From an uncultured bacterium (GTDB lineage Bacteria; Bacteroidota; Bacteroidia; Bacteroidales; Muribaculaceae), in assembly GCA_905214715.1 (NCBI GenBank), contig CAJMMT010000017.1, positions 1 through 50,926 on the forward strand: DNA of 50,926 bases, written 5' to 3'. The notes beneath the pieces are model-generated. The model worked only from the letters and a program-made list of their open reading frames with translations, made no database searches and was not told where the DNA came from. The position numbers and the translations under genes were made by a program. Shown one piece after another: positions 42,605-50,926 of the stretch. Numbering within the stretch: the first letter of the stretch is position 1; each line of letters opens with the position of its first letter.

Positions 42605-43198
42605 ATGAAATACGATTTTGAAGAACTGAAGCGATTAATGCGTCATGAATGCGATATGGTACCGTCGGATGATGTACTGGACTCCGTTCTGGCACTTGGC
42701 GATGTGATAGAATACGATAACGATGAGATAGTAACCGAGGCAGGGGAAATAGCACCCTACATATATGTTGTCAAAGAGGGAATACTCAGCATCTCGGACA
42801 TGAACGGCACGAAAGAACGTACCGTAGCCTTCGCGTGCCCCGGAACAATATGCACCAATAAACATTCATTCGTGAAACTTATGCCCTCCTATTATCAGAT
42901 CGAGGCATGCGGCAGCACCGTCCTTGTCCGCATACCGCGTGACCGATTCCTTAAATGGATCGATCAATCCCCTGAGGGAACGAAATGGTTTCTGTTTCTG
43001 TGGCTTGAGGAACTTTACTGTCTGGAACTCAACAATGCGACAGTCCATAACGGCACCAGCATAGAGCGACTTATTTCGCTTCACCGCCACCGTCCGGAGA
43101 TTCTCGGGAAGGTGATGCAGAAGAAAATAGCCTCATATCTGGGTATCACTCCGGAATATCTGTGCCGCATCAAGAGGAAGTTTCTCAAAAACCAATGA
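42605..43198 (+). CDS. Crp/Fnr-family transcriptional regulator
   Basis: A 197-residue regulator with an N-terminal cyclic-nucleotide-binding-like beta barrel (VIEYDNDEIVTEAGEIAPYI, YVVKEGILSISDM) and a C-terminal helix-turn-helix (QKKIASYLGITPEYLCRIKR). The cysteines of oxygen-sensing FNR are absent, and the cAMP-binding residues are not obvious, so the ligand is unknown. It is transcribed divergently from the PerR-like operon across a 280-bp gap that shows no other gene, so it may help control oxidative-stress genes. Confidence 0.9.
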   Translation: MKYDFEELKRLMRHECDMVPSDDVLDSVLALGDVIEYDNDEIVTEAGEIAPYIYVVKEGILSISDMNGTKERTVAFACPGTICTNKHSFVKLMPSYYQIEACGSTVLVRIPRDRFLKWIDQSPEGTKWFLFLWLEELYCLELNNATVHNGTSIERLISLHRHRPEILGKVMQKKIASYLGITPEYLCRIKRKFLKNQ

Positions 43199-43284
43199 GC
43201 CGGATACAGTGAAGTGATTTTAACATTTTCACCAACTATTTTATATTCTTGACATAGGTCAATCCATACACTTTCATTTATAGA

Positions 43285-43292
43285 TATGTTTG
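43285..43292 (+). promoter_or_regulatory. candidate promoter of the 1523-residue secreted protein gene
   Basis: TATGTTTG fits the -7 box. The predicted leader of about 170 nt contains a perfect CAAACCGC/GCGGTTTG hairpin (43357-43379) and a GAGGTTCT/AGAACCTC inverted repeat (about 43399-43451). Confidence 0.35.
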
Positions 43293-43340
43293 TGAAGTTG
43301 ATTCCATATGGGATGGTGCAAATCATCATGCCGGGAAAGT

Positions 43341-43356
43341 CATAAACATACTCTTA
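43341..43356 (-). repeat. solo end of the TAAGAGTATGTTT repeat family
   Basis: On the minus strand TAAGAGTATGTTTATG is identical to the first 14 bp of copy A counted from its flanking T. No clear partner end is seen to its left. Confidence 0.5.
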
Positions 43357-43468
43357 CAAACCGCAGGTGCGGCGGTTTGAAGGCAAAAGCGGTGGTAAAC
43401 GAGGTTCTTCCATTCCGATTGCCTGAAAAAAAACGATACGCATAGAACCTCCAACAACTAAAACAATT

Positions 43469-46400
43469 ATGGTGAAGCGATTACTTATTTGTTTTTCACT
43501 GTTGCTCGGTTTGTGTATGTCGATGCAGGCATACCCTACTGAAAGGGTGCAGAAAGAGAGGGCAAGCAGAGAGCGGGTATCCAAACCGAGCCGACGACTG
43601 CCTGCCATACAGAATGGCCGCGAGCGTTCGGACGGCGGAAACACGATAGCGCGGGGACTGATTCTGACCGAGAGCAACGCGTTCTTAGCCCCCTCGAAGT
43701 CGCAAGTCCGTAAACTGCCGATGATTCCCGAGGGCACCGTAACCACGACAAACATTTACGGAGATAAAATATATCCCTCGGGTACAGGCAGTAAAGGTCG
43801 TGGATTGAAGAGAATCAACCTTGACGGCACTCTTTACAACGTCATGACATCGGACATGAGGGTGTATTACAAATGTTTCGGCATGAAGGAGAACATGCTA
43901 TACGCCTTTATGTGGCAGAAAGATGATTACGGGGATATCTGCGCAGCATGGTTCCGCTCCCTGAACCTATGGACACTTGATTATACCGATGAGGACATGT
44001 CTGAGACATTCGAAGACACCTTCATACAGAGCGGCGTATACGTTCCGGAGGAAAATGCCTTCTACGGCTTCGGGTACCAATGCTGGCTTAAGTTCGATGT
44101 CGCCACCATGACAACGACAAAACTCGCATCGCCTGCTGCCGGCGACTTTAATCCGCAGATGACATACAACACAAAACTGCGTAAGATAGTCGGCATCACA
44201 TCCACAGGTGAAATATATTCATACTCCAAGGAGGACGGCGCCCAGACCTTGCTGAAGGCAACCGGCGTGACTTCGCCCTATACCGCAGGCTTCTGCTATG
44301 ATGCGATGTCTAACTATTATATCTGGAATCCGAATACGGATTCACTTTCCGAGCTTGTTGCGTTCAATGCCGATACATACGAGGCGTATAAGATATGCGA
44401 TGTTGAAGATGCAGCCCAAATCGCCGTTATGTACTGCAACGAAGCCAAGAGAAAGGATCTCGAAGCGCCGCGCATGCCAGAGTTTGTATCCTCCAGTTTC
44501 AAGAACGGAGCCTACACCGGTACAATCGAGTTCAAACTGCCGACACTCTGCAACAACGACACCCCGATTGAATCCGCAATGGATTACAAACTCTTTATCG
44601 ATGGGGTGGAATATACATCAGGAATAGGCAACGCGGGTGAGAACGTCGTGTTGAACATAGGAGAGGATGCGAATCTGAAAGACGGAATAATCGGCTTCAA
44701 TCTTGTATGCGCCATTGGGTCGCACGAGAGCCTTGACAACAATGTCGGAATCTATGTGGGTAACGACATACCCTTGAAACCTAAAAACGTAAAACTGACG
44801 ATAGACGAGATTTCATGGGATCCTGTAGTCGCAGGAGAACATGACGGCTATCTGGACGCAAGCAGCGTAAGATATAACGTAGAACTGAACGGCAAGCTGA
44901 TAGCCGAAGGGATATCGACCACCAGCTGCGCTACCGGTCTGGCCGCCAACGCCGAACTTTCATCGTACACGGCGACAGTCTATGCCACCGCCAAAGGCCA
45001 TATATCGGAAGGAGGAACATCGAACGACATCACATTCGGGCAGGCCTTCTCTGAACCCGCTTATTTCCAACCCACCAAATCTCAGGCAAAGTTATTTGTC
45101 ATAGAGGATGCAAACGATGACTGGTCTACATGGAAATACCATGAAACCACAGGGGCATACCGTTATTCGTTCGACTGGGATAATGACGGCGACGACTGGC
45201 TGTTCCTACCCCCGGTAAACATAACCGAAACCGGCTATCTGCATACCTTCTCCTTGAACGCATGGGCTGTAGACGAGGAATTGTTCGAGGTCTATGTGGG
45301 ACGGGAGCCGTCGTCAAAGGCCATGACACAGTTAGTGATCGGCAAGAGCGCAACTCCCGGCGATGAAGTAAAAGCTACTTACGAAGGCATGTTCAATGCT
45401 GAGGAACCGGGACTGTATTACATAGGCATACACGCGATAACACCTGCTGACCGTCTGTATCTTTATGTAAGGGACATGAGGGTAGATGTATCGCCCGTAT
45501 CAAAGAACGGTCCTGACGTAGTGGAGGATGTAACTGCCACACCGGCCGAAGAGGGAGGGCTCTCGGCGACAATCGCGTTCAAAATGCCTGTCAACACAAT
45601 CAACCAAAATCCTCTTTCCGGAACTGTTACAGCCGTCATCACCAACGAGGTTGACAGCGAAACAGTCTCAGGAGCGCCGGGATCAACTCAGTCTGTTGAA
45701 CTGAATACCATCCAGGGCAACAATCATTTCACCATCCAGACATTCCAGGGAGAAACCCACGGAATGATATATGAATTCGATGCCTATACAGGCATTGACC
45801 TGCCGGGCGCACCCGAGAATCTGGTAGCCGTACTGAACGAAGACAACGTTTCCGGCACACTGCGCTGGGACGCTCCGAGCACAGGACTGAACGGCAATTA
45901 CATTAGCCAGACCGGCATCACCTACTATCTGTGTCAGAAAACATTTACCCCCTTCGGCACATACGAATGGAGCATAGTAAACGAGATCGGGACAGACGTG
46001 TTCGAGTCGAAGTTCACTGTAGATCCCGAAACCGCACAACAATCCATGTCGCTGGGTGTCGCGGCCGCCAACGTAGCCGGCATAGGAAACATGATAGCGA
46101 TAGCCGATTTCACTATCGGTGTCCCGTACGAGTTACCGGCCTCGGAGACATTCAAGGGCACCAACGGAACTGTATACGGTCCCGTATTCCTGTCCTCCAA
46201 AGGAGAGTCCAAGGTGAACTGGAGCATCGGAGACCCGGCCCAACAGGGTGAGCAATATGCTGTCGCTGACGGCGGAGCCGTAATTGGCACCACAGCCACC
46301 GACACCTACGGATGCATCACCTTACCCAAGTTCTCTACGCTTGAAATGCAGGAGGCAGGTTTCATGCCAACCTTCTATCTTGGAGGATGCGAGAATATCA

Positions 46401-48040
46401 AGGTAACCGCAGCAGCCTCCGGCGTAAAAGAGACGGAAATTCTGGACATGAACAACGTCTTCGGAATGGATTACTCGGAGGGATATCGCCGGATAGTGGT
46501 GAAACTTCCCGAGACATTCCAGAACAGAGGTTGGGTAGAGATAAAGGTATATCCTTACTTCTCGACCGAGCGTTCAATATTCCTCATGGACGGCTATAGA
46601 ATGAAGAACCTCATACACCGCGACCTTTCGGCTAAAGTGGCTGACAAGATACGCGGAATCGTAGGCGAGACGATGACCTTCAAGGCCACAGTGCAGAACA
46701 TCGGCATCTCGGAATGCGTATTCACCGGCGGCAAGTTCACCCTTTCTGACAATCAGGGAAAGGTCATAGCCGAAAAGACCTTAGAGTCGCAGATGAACAT
46801 ACCTGCGGACGAATCGACCGAAGTGTACTGGGATTACGTACCTGCCTCGAAAGATATGGGAGAATGCTTCATAACGTTCGAACTTAACAGTTCCGACATG
46901 AATGAGTCAAACGACATAGATATAGCCGCTTGCGATATAATCAAAGGCAAGGCGGTATTGATCGAAGACCTGACAGCGAAAGCGGGCACTGACGAGATAA
47001 CTCTCAACTGGACCGCGCCTGAAGTAAGGAACGGCTCGGAAAGCTTCGAAGATTACCTGCCTTTCATTCCGAGCGGTTCCCGCATAGGCGAGTTCACCCA
47101 TATCTATGATGACAATATCGACGCATACGCCCTTCAGGGCACGTCGGATGCCGACAAAGTGCTTAAGGATGTAATGTTCAAGACAGGCTTCCATGTCTAC
47201 AATTCCAATACGATGAATACACTCTTCGGACGTGGCGCGGTTCCCTATGCCACCGACGGCGAACAGCTGCTGATTGCATTCTGCCCCGGGAAACAGACTG
47301 ACGGCAACGTACCTTCCGCCAACGACTGGCTCATCTCACCTCCGGTTAAGGGAGGCACTACCTTCAGCCTGTCAGCATGTCCGCTCATCAACAAGTACGG
47401 CATGGAGCAACTTGAAATCTGCTATTCTACCGAGGACTCGGTAGATCCATCCGGATTCCAGATGCTCGAACGGGTTGAGATCGGAAATGCCGACACAGAC
47501 CTGCCGGTTGAATGGCAGGAAGTATCGGTAACACTTCCGGAAGACGCGCAGCGGGTGGCGATACACTATGTAAGCCGCGATATATTCGGTATCTGCGTAG
47601 ACAACGTGAACTACACGCCCATCAACGGCAACCTTTCGGTAACAGGTTATGAAGTCTATCGTGCCGAGGGAAGCGCCACTGAGTTCACCAAACTTGGTGA
47701 GGGTACGGACTGCACATATTCAGATAAGACAGCTTCCATGAACATAGCAAACAGATATTATGTTCTGCCGTTGCTTTCCGACGGTTCCCGAGGAGCTGAG
47801 TCAAACATAGCGACAGTCAGCCCGTCTGGTGTTGATGAGATTGGCGTAAGCAGATTCATCGCCGGCGGCAACAATGAGATTATCGTATGCGGATATGACG
47901 GACTTGTTGCAGACGTCCACACAGTAGATGGTAAGACAATCGCCCGTACCAAGTGTTCGGATATGACCCGTATCGAAGTCTTGCCCGGTGTATATATCGT
48001 AAGCATCAATGGCATTGCCGCCAAGATCAACGTACGTTGA
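43469..48040 (+). CDS. very large secreted multidomain protein with two choice-of-anchor-J-like modules
   Basis: A 1523-residue exported protein with signal peptide MVKRLLICFSLLLGLCMSMQ. Residues about 100-320 form a repeating WD/kelch-like region (YNTKLRKIVGITSTGEIYSY). Fibronectin-III-like segments and a cleaved-adhesin/choice-of-anchor-J-like module follow (FDWDNDGDDWLFLPPVN, near residue 570). CARDB-like segments (ISECVFTGGKFTLSD) are near residue 1080, a second anchor-J-like module (NDWLISPPVKGG) is near 1285, and a T9SS-type tail (VADVHTVDGKTIARTK...GVYIVSING) ends the protein. It is probably a surface adhesin or glycan- or protein-binding factor; ligand unknown. Confidence 0.85.
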   Translation: MVKRLLICFSLLLGLCMSMQAYPTERVQKERASRERVSKPSRRLPAIQNGRERSDGGNTIARGLILTESNAFLAPSKSQVRKLPMIPEGTVTTTNIYGDKIYPSGTGSKGRGLKRINLDGTLYNVMTSDMRVYYKCFGMKENMLYAFMWQKDDYGDICAAWFRSLNLWTLDYTDEDMSETFEDTFIQSGVYVPEENAFYGFGYQCWLKFDVATMTTTKLASPAAGDFNPQMTYNTKLRKIVGITSTGEIYSYSKEDGAQTLLKATGVTSPYTAGFCYDAMSNYYIWNPNTDSLSELVAFNADTYEAYKICDVEDAAQIAVMYCNEAKRKDLEAPRMPEFVSSSFKNGAYTGTIEFKLPTLCNNDTPIESAMDYKLFIDGVEYTSGIGNAGENVVLNIGEDANLKDGIIGFNLVCAIGSHESLDNNVGIYVGNDIPLKPKNVKLTIDEISWDPVVAGEHDGYLDASSVRYNVELNGKLIAEGISTTSCATGLAANAELSSYTATVYATAKGHISEGGTSNDITFGQAFSEPAYFQPTKSQAKLFVIEDANDDWSTWKYHETTGAYRYSFDWDNDGDDWLFLPPVNITETGYLHTFSLNAWAVDEELFEVYVGREPSSKAMTQLVIGKSATPGDEVKATYEGMFNAEEPGLYYIGIHAITPADRLYLYVRDMRVDVSPVSKNGPDVVEDVTATPAEEGGLSATIAFKMPVNTINQNPLSGTVTAVITNEVDSETVSGAPGSTQSVELNTIQGNNHFTIQTFQGETHGMIYEFDAYTGIDLPGAPENLVAVLNEDNVSGTLRWDAPSTGLNGNYISQTGITYYLCQKTFTPFGTYEWSIVNEIGTDVFESKFTVDPETAQQSMSLGVAAANVAGIGNMIAIADFTIGVPYELPASETFKGTNGTVYGPVFLSSKGESKVNWSIGDPAQQGEQYAVADGGAVIGTTATDTYGCITLPKFSTLEMQEAGFMPTFYLGGCENIKVTAAASGVKETEILDMNNVFGMDYSEGYRRIVVKLPETFQNRGWVEIKVYPYFSTERSIFLMDGYRMKNLIHRDLSAKVADKIRGIVGETMTFKATVQNIGISECVFTGGKFTLSDNQGKVIAEKTLESQMNIPADESTEVYWDYVPASKDMGECFITFELNSSDMNESNDIDIAACDIIKGKAVLIEDLTAKAGTDEITLNWTAPEVRNGSESFEDYLPFIPSGSRIGEFTHIYDDNIDAYALQGTSDADKVLKDVMFKTGFHVYNSNTMNTLFGRGAVPYATDGEQLLIAFCPGKQTDGNVPSANDWLISPPVKGGTTFSLSACPLINKYGMEQLEICYSTEDSVDPSGFQMLERVEIGNADTDLPVEWQEVSVTLPEDAQRVAIHYVSRDIFGICVDNVNYTPINGNLSVTGYEVYRAEGSATEFTKLGEGTDCTYSDKTASMNIANRYYVLPLLSDGSRGAESNIATVSPSGVDEIGVSRFIAGGNNEIIVCGYDGLVADVHTVDGKTIARTKCSDMTRIEVLPGVYIVSINGIAAKINVR

Positions 48041-48060
48041 ACTGGCAACCCAATATAAAA

Positions 48061-48096
48061 AATGCAGGAGCCTCGCAAAGCGTGGACTCCTGCATT
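48061..48096 (+). terminator. hairpin terminator after the large secreted protein gene
   Basis: AATGCAGGAG and CTCCTGCATT form a perfect 10-bp stem with a 16-nt loop. It separates the large gene from the Omp28-related gene. Confidence 0.65.
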
Positions 48097-48135
48097 ACAC
48101 CTATTTATATTTAAGTAAGTATTTATAGTATATTC

Positions 48136-49080
48136 ATGAACAGAATCAATACCATCATATTTACAGCAGTGGCCGCCACTTGCAGCCTGCCGCAACTTTC
48201 AGCCCAAGAAACTTCGGAAGAAGGATACAGCCGCACTGTGCTGCTCGAAGAGTTCACTACGGAGATGTGCAACAACTGTCCGGCGGCAGCCGTTAAGCTG
48301 CATAACATCCTTGAATACCCTGATTATTCAGGGCGCGTACTGGCAGTATGCCACCATATCGGATTCCTGACAGACTGGCTCACTCTGCCTGAAGACAAGG
48401 AGTATCTGTGGCTGTACAACTCAACAGAGAATTACGCTCCCGGAATGATGATAGACCGCGTTCCGACTTTTGTAGAAACGTCAGCGGTTTTCGGTATGAC
48501 GCTGCCCTCGGAGGAAGAGATAATGGTTGAAATAGACAAGCGTCTTGCCGTACCATCGCCAGTCAAGGTTAAAGTTTCCGCAGATGTAGAAGAGAATAGA
48601 CGTGTAATCGTAAACGTCGAGGGCGAAAAGACTCCGGAACCACAGAAAAACACCATGATTACAGTGTACCTTCTGGAGAACAATATTGAAGCGGAACGGC
48701 AGAGCGGAGCTTCAGATGGATTCATACACCAGCATGTAACACGAGCCATGAACGGAGCGTGGGGTAAGCCTATAAAATGGGAAGGTAACAGTTTCACCTA
48801 TCAATATGCCTTTGATCTTGATGAAAGCTGGAAGCTTCCGGATATGGAGGTTGTAGCGATTGTAAACCGGGACACTCCCAACAATGTGCTTACATGTGAA
48901 GTTCTGAATGCCGATGCCGTCTCACTCGGACAGTCGGGCGTTGGCACAGTTACAAGCGATTGCCGGAAGGTAGCCGCATATTATAACATGCAGGGACATG
49001 CACTTAACGAACGTCCGTCGTCGGGATTATACGTCATAGTATATGAGGATGGTTCCGCGAAGAAGGTCATAAGCAGGTGA
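48136..49080 (+). CDS. Omp28-related outer-membrane/secreted protein
   Basis: A 314-residue exported protein with a signal peptide (MNRINTIIFTAVAATCSLPQ). VLLEEFTTEMCNNCPAAAVK is the Omp28 hallmark, a thioredoxin-like start with CxxC near residues 49-52. A thioredoxin-like domain and a beta-sandwich domain follow. The final residues (AAYYNMQGHALNERPSSGLY, then VIVYEDGSAKKVI) resemble the T9SS-type tail seen on the neighbours. It lies about 95 bp after the large secreted protein and may act with it at the surface. Confidence 0.87.
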   Translation: MNRINTIIFTAVAATCSLPQLSAQETSEEGYSRTVLLEEFTTEMCNNCPAAAVKLHNILEYPDYSGRVLAVCHHIGFLTDWLTLPEDKEYLWLYNSTENYAPGMMIDRVPTFVETSAVFGMTLPSEEEIMVEIDKRLAVPSPVKVKVSADVEENRRVIVNVEGEKTPEPQKNTMITVYLLENNIEAERQSGASDGFIHQHVTRAMNGAWGKPIKWEGNSFTYQYAFDLDESWKLPDMEVVAIVNRDTPNNVLTCEVLNADAVSLGQSGVGTVTSDCRKVAAYYNMQGHALNERPSSGLYVIVYEDGSAKKVISR

Positions 49081-49234
49081 TCAATTTAATATAAAACGTA
49101 TGAACAAATACAGATCCGGCTATTGTTTTTCAATTGTCGGGTCTGTTCTTTTTTCTTGTCCTGTCTTTAGGGTTTCTTTAGGGTCCGAAGCAGTAACAGT
49201 GAAACATAATATTTTGTAATTTCGCAGTGATATT

Positions 49235-50857
49235 ATGAATAACCCTTTTGACTATACACCTGACGCGGAATGCGAGAAAGCGTTCCGCGAACTATCTGAG
49301 TTGCTGGATTCATTGAAGAGGAGCGAAGCACCTGAGAATGCCGAGTTTATTCAGGAATTGGAGGCCGGGAAAATGCTCGGGGTGCTTATTGCCGACGATG
49401 ATTCCGGAGTGCGCCATACTCTTTTCGCCTTCTCCGGTCAATCAGGCAATCGCGGTTTTCATTTTCCGGGATTTGTAGGTCCTGTTTTCGATTATCTGCA
49501 ACCTGACGGTTATTTCAAAACAAAAGAAGCGGATATTTCCCGTCAAAATATCGAGATAGACCTATTTCAAGAAAACAACTATTCCCAAGCGGGAAACGCT
49601 TACGAGCATGCCAGAAATCAACTTGACGCAAAAGTTTCGGAGTTTAAGGAACAATGCCGACTATCGAAATTGAAAAGAAAAGCAAAAAGAGAGTCAGATG
49701 ATGTCAATCAAGATGAGATGGCGGCAATGATACGCCAAAGCCAGTTTGAGAAAGCCGAACTCCACCGCCTTAAAAAGAGATCGGCAGCCGAACTTGCGCC
49801 TTTCGAGACTGAACTTCAAAACGCCGGAATCCGGCTCAATGCTCTTAAAGAAAAGCGTCGCGCCGATTCCGAGGATTTACAAAAATGGTTGTTTTCCAAT
49901 TTTATACTGTTTAACGCACGCGGTGAAAGCAAGAATCTCAGTGATATTTTTGCGGAAACTACAATGGGAATTCCCCCTTCCGGTGCGGGTGAATGCTGCG
50001 CTCCCAAGCTTCTGCATGCCGCTTACCGCAAAGGTTGGCGACCGGTATCGATGGCCGAGTATTGGTATGGCAAGCCTAAAAGAGGTGAAGTGAGAATACA
50101 CGGCAGGCATTATCCGGCGTGCCGCGGCAAGTGTCTTCCTATATTACGCTGGATGCTGCAAGGACTTAGCGTAGAACCGCCTCTTGACCCGGAGTATGTG
50201 AATGTGTCGGTTCAAGAACCGGAAATCATACATGAGAACCAATGGTTCTGTGTGGTGAATAAACCGGCCGGAATGCTCTCCGTCCCGGGGAAAGAAGCGG
50301 CTGTTTCAGTGCAGCAGTGGCTTATCGACAAATATGGAGCAGACAGACTTGTCAGAATGGCCCATCGGCTTGATCAGGACACATCGGGATTGATTATAGC
50401 CACTTTCGGAGAACTTCCGTATAAGATAATGCAGTCTCTTTTTGCCACGCGGAAAGTGAAAAAGAGGTATGTCGCGGAACTGGATGGGAATTATGAATCA
50501 ATCGGAATACCGAGACAAGGGCGCATAGAACTGCCTCTTTCTCCAGACTGGCTTGACAGACCGCGGCAACGCATAGACACAGAAGAAGGCAAAGCTGCAA
50601 TTACCGATTACGTGTTCACAGGCATTGAAGAAGGACGCAGCCGCGTTATGTTCTATCCATTAACCGGGCGCACCCATCAGTTACGGGTACACGCAGCCTC
50701 TGCATCGGGGCTCGGGATGCCGATAGCAGGCGACCGCCTGTATGGCAAAAATTCAGGCAACAGTTCTGAAAGGCTTCTTCTTCACGCTCAAAAAATAGAA
50801 TTCTTATTCCCTTTGGATAACCGGCATTATACTTTTGAAATTCCGACTCCTTTTTGA
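49235..50857 (+). CDS. RluA-family RNA pseudouridine synthase with long N-terminal extension
   Basis: A 540-residue enzyme that would isomerise uridine to pseudouridine in RNA, probably ribosomal RNA. The catalytic domain (about residues 330-540) contains VVNKPAGMLSVPGK and MAHRLDQDTSGLIIA, with the catalytic Asp of HRLDxxTSG near residue 379. Two later blocks, KKRYVAELDG and PLTGRTHQLRVH, complete it. The first 325 residues include a charged coiled coil (about 130-220) and a segment with CRGKCLPILRWML. The extension is known in a subset of Bacteroidetes and proteobacterial members and may bind the RNA substrate. The target uridine is unknown. Confidence 0.9.
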   Translation: MNNPFDYTPDAECEKAFRELSELLDSLKRSEAPENAEFIQELEAGKMLGVLIADDDSGVRHTLFAFSGQSGNRGFHFPGFVGPVFDYLQPDGYFKTKEADISRQNIEIDLFQENNYSQAGNAYEHARNQLDAKVSEFKEQCRLSKLKRKAKRESDDVNQDEMAAMIRQSQFEKAELHRLKKRSAAELAPFETELQNAGIRLNALKEKRRADSEDLQKWLFSNFILFNARGESKNLSDIFAETTMGIPPSGAGECCAPKLLHAAYRKGWRPVSMAEYWYGKPKRGEVRIHGRHYPACRGKCLPILRWMLQGLSVEPPLDPEYVNVSVQEPEIIHENQWFCVVNKPAGMLSVPGKEAAVSVQQWLIDKYGADRLVRMAHRLDQDTSGLIIATFGELPYKIMQSLFATRKVKKRYVAELDGNYESIGIPRQGRIELPLSPDWLDRPRQRIDTEEGKAAITDYVFTGIEEGRSRVMFYPLTGRTHQLRVHAASASGLGMPIAGDRLYGKNSGNSSERLLLHAQKIEFLFPLDNRHYTFEIPTPF

Positions 50858-50869
50858 GCTGAGGTCAGA

Positions 50870-50893
50870 TAGGGCGGTGTTGCAGAACTCCCT
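50870..50893 (+). repeat. IS-like terminal repeat, right end of window
   Basis: Exact inverted copy of the 24-bp repeat at 32-55, starting 12 bp after the pseudouridine synthase stop. The 33 bp beyond it differ from the left copy. Together they suggest that two related mobile elements bound the window. Confidence 0.5.
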
Positions 50894-50926
50894 TTGTTAA
50901 AGCTTTTGAGAATTGAATGTTTTGAA

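Overview
The window looks like chromosomal DNA of a gut Bacteroidales species, most probably Muribaculaceae-like. This rests on several signs: repeated matches to the Bacteroidetes sigma promoter (TTTG, about 20 bp, then TAnnTTTG); Bacteroidetes families such as DUF4834, Omp28-related, BspA-type LRR and two-component-propeller regulators; T9SS-like C-terminal tails on secreted proteins; and tRNA genes without encoded CCA. The species is inferred, not shown. Both ends run into the same 24-bp sequence in opposite orientation, so the window is probably one contig lying between two copies of an IS-like element.

Layout. 1-2.8 kb: an AT-rich defence patch with a truncated Mrr-type gene and a PaeR7I/XhoI-type restriction-modification pair whose mRNA leader is a degenerate copy of a dispersed structured repeat. 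3-6.5 kb: tRNA-Leu, a YebC-family protein and pheT. 6.7-12.7 kb: the rimP-nusA-infB translation/transcription operon, ending in an unusual FolK-NudC fusion gene. 12.7-20 kb: tRNA-Pro, a UbiA-like membrane protein, and a long minus-strand operon dnaX-psd-pssA-DUF4834-HAD phosphatase-histidine kinase. 20-25 kb: a cobalamin adenosyltransferase, two tandem TIR-bounded elements, a DUF2795 protein, a DUF4143 ATPase, and a DUF1848 (radical-SAM-like) plus methyltransferase-like pair. 25-31 kb: an RHH-YafQ toxin-antitoxin pair, a BspA-like LRR protein with an unknown partner gene behind a long structured leader, a Fic protein with an inverted-repeat operator, and an MsrA-MsrB lipoprotein.

31.9-39.5 kb is a compact beta-1,3-glucan locus: a membrane-spanning propeller/Y_Y_Y/LuxR-type regulator, a GH81 endo-beta-1,3-glucanase, and a small secreted protein carrying two copies of a beta-rich module also found at the GH81 C-terminus (a candidate glycan-binding module). 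39.5-43.2 kb holds a Na+/Ca2+ exchanger whose start codon lies in a 43-bp perfect palindrome, an oxidative-stress cluster (PerR-like Fur, rubrerythrin, flavin reductase-rubredoxin) and a divergent Crp/Fnr regulator. 43.4-49.1 kb encodes a 1523-residue secreted multidomain protein and an Omp28-related protein. The window closes with an RluA-type pseudouridine synthase with a long N-terminal extension.

The most unusual items are the family of about 190-bp TIR-bounded elements whose core hairpin changes by compensating bases between copies, the 128-nt hairpin in the leader of the 27.5-28.1 kb gene, the FolK-NudC fusion, the shared module of the glucan locus, and the start-codon palindrome. All calls come from reading the sequence by eye; no database search was run.
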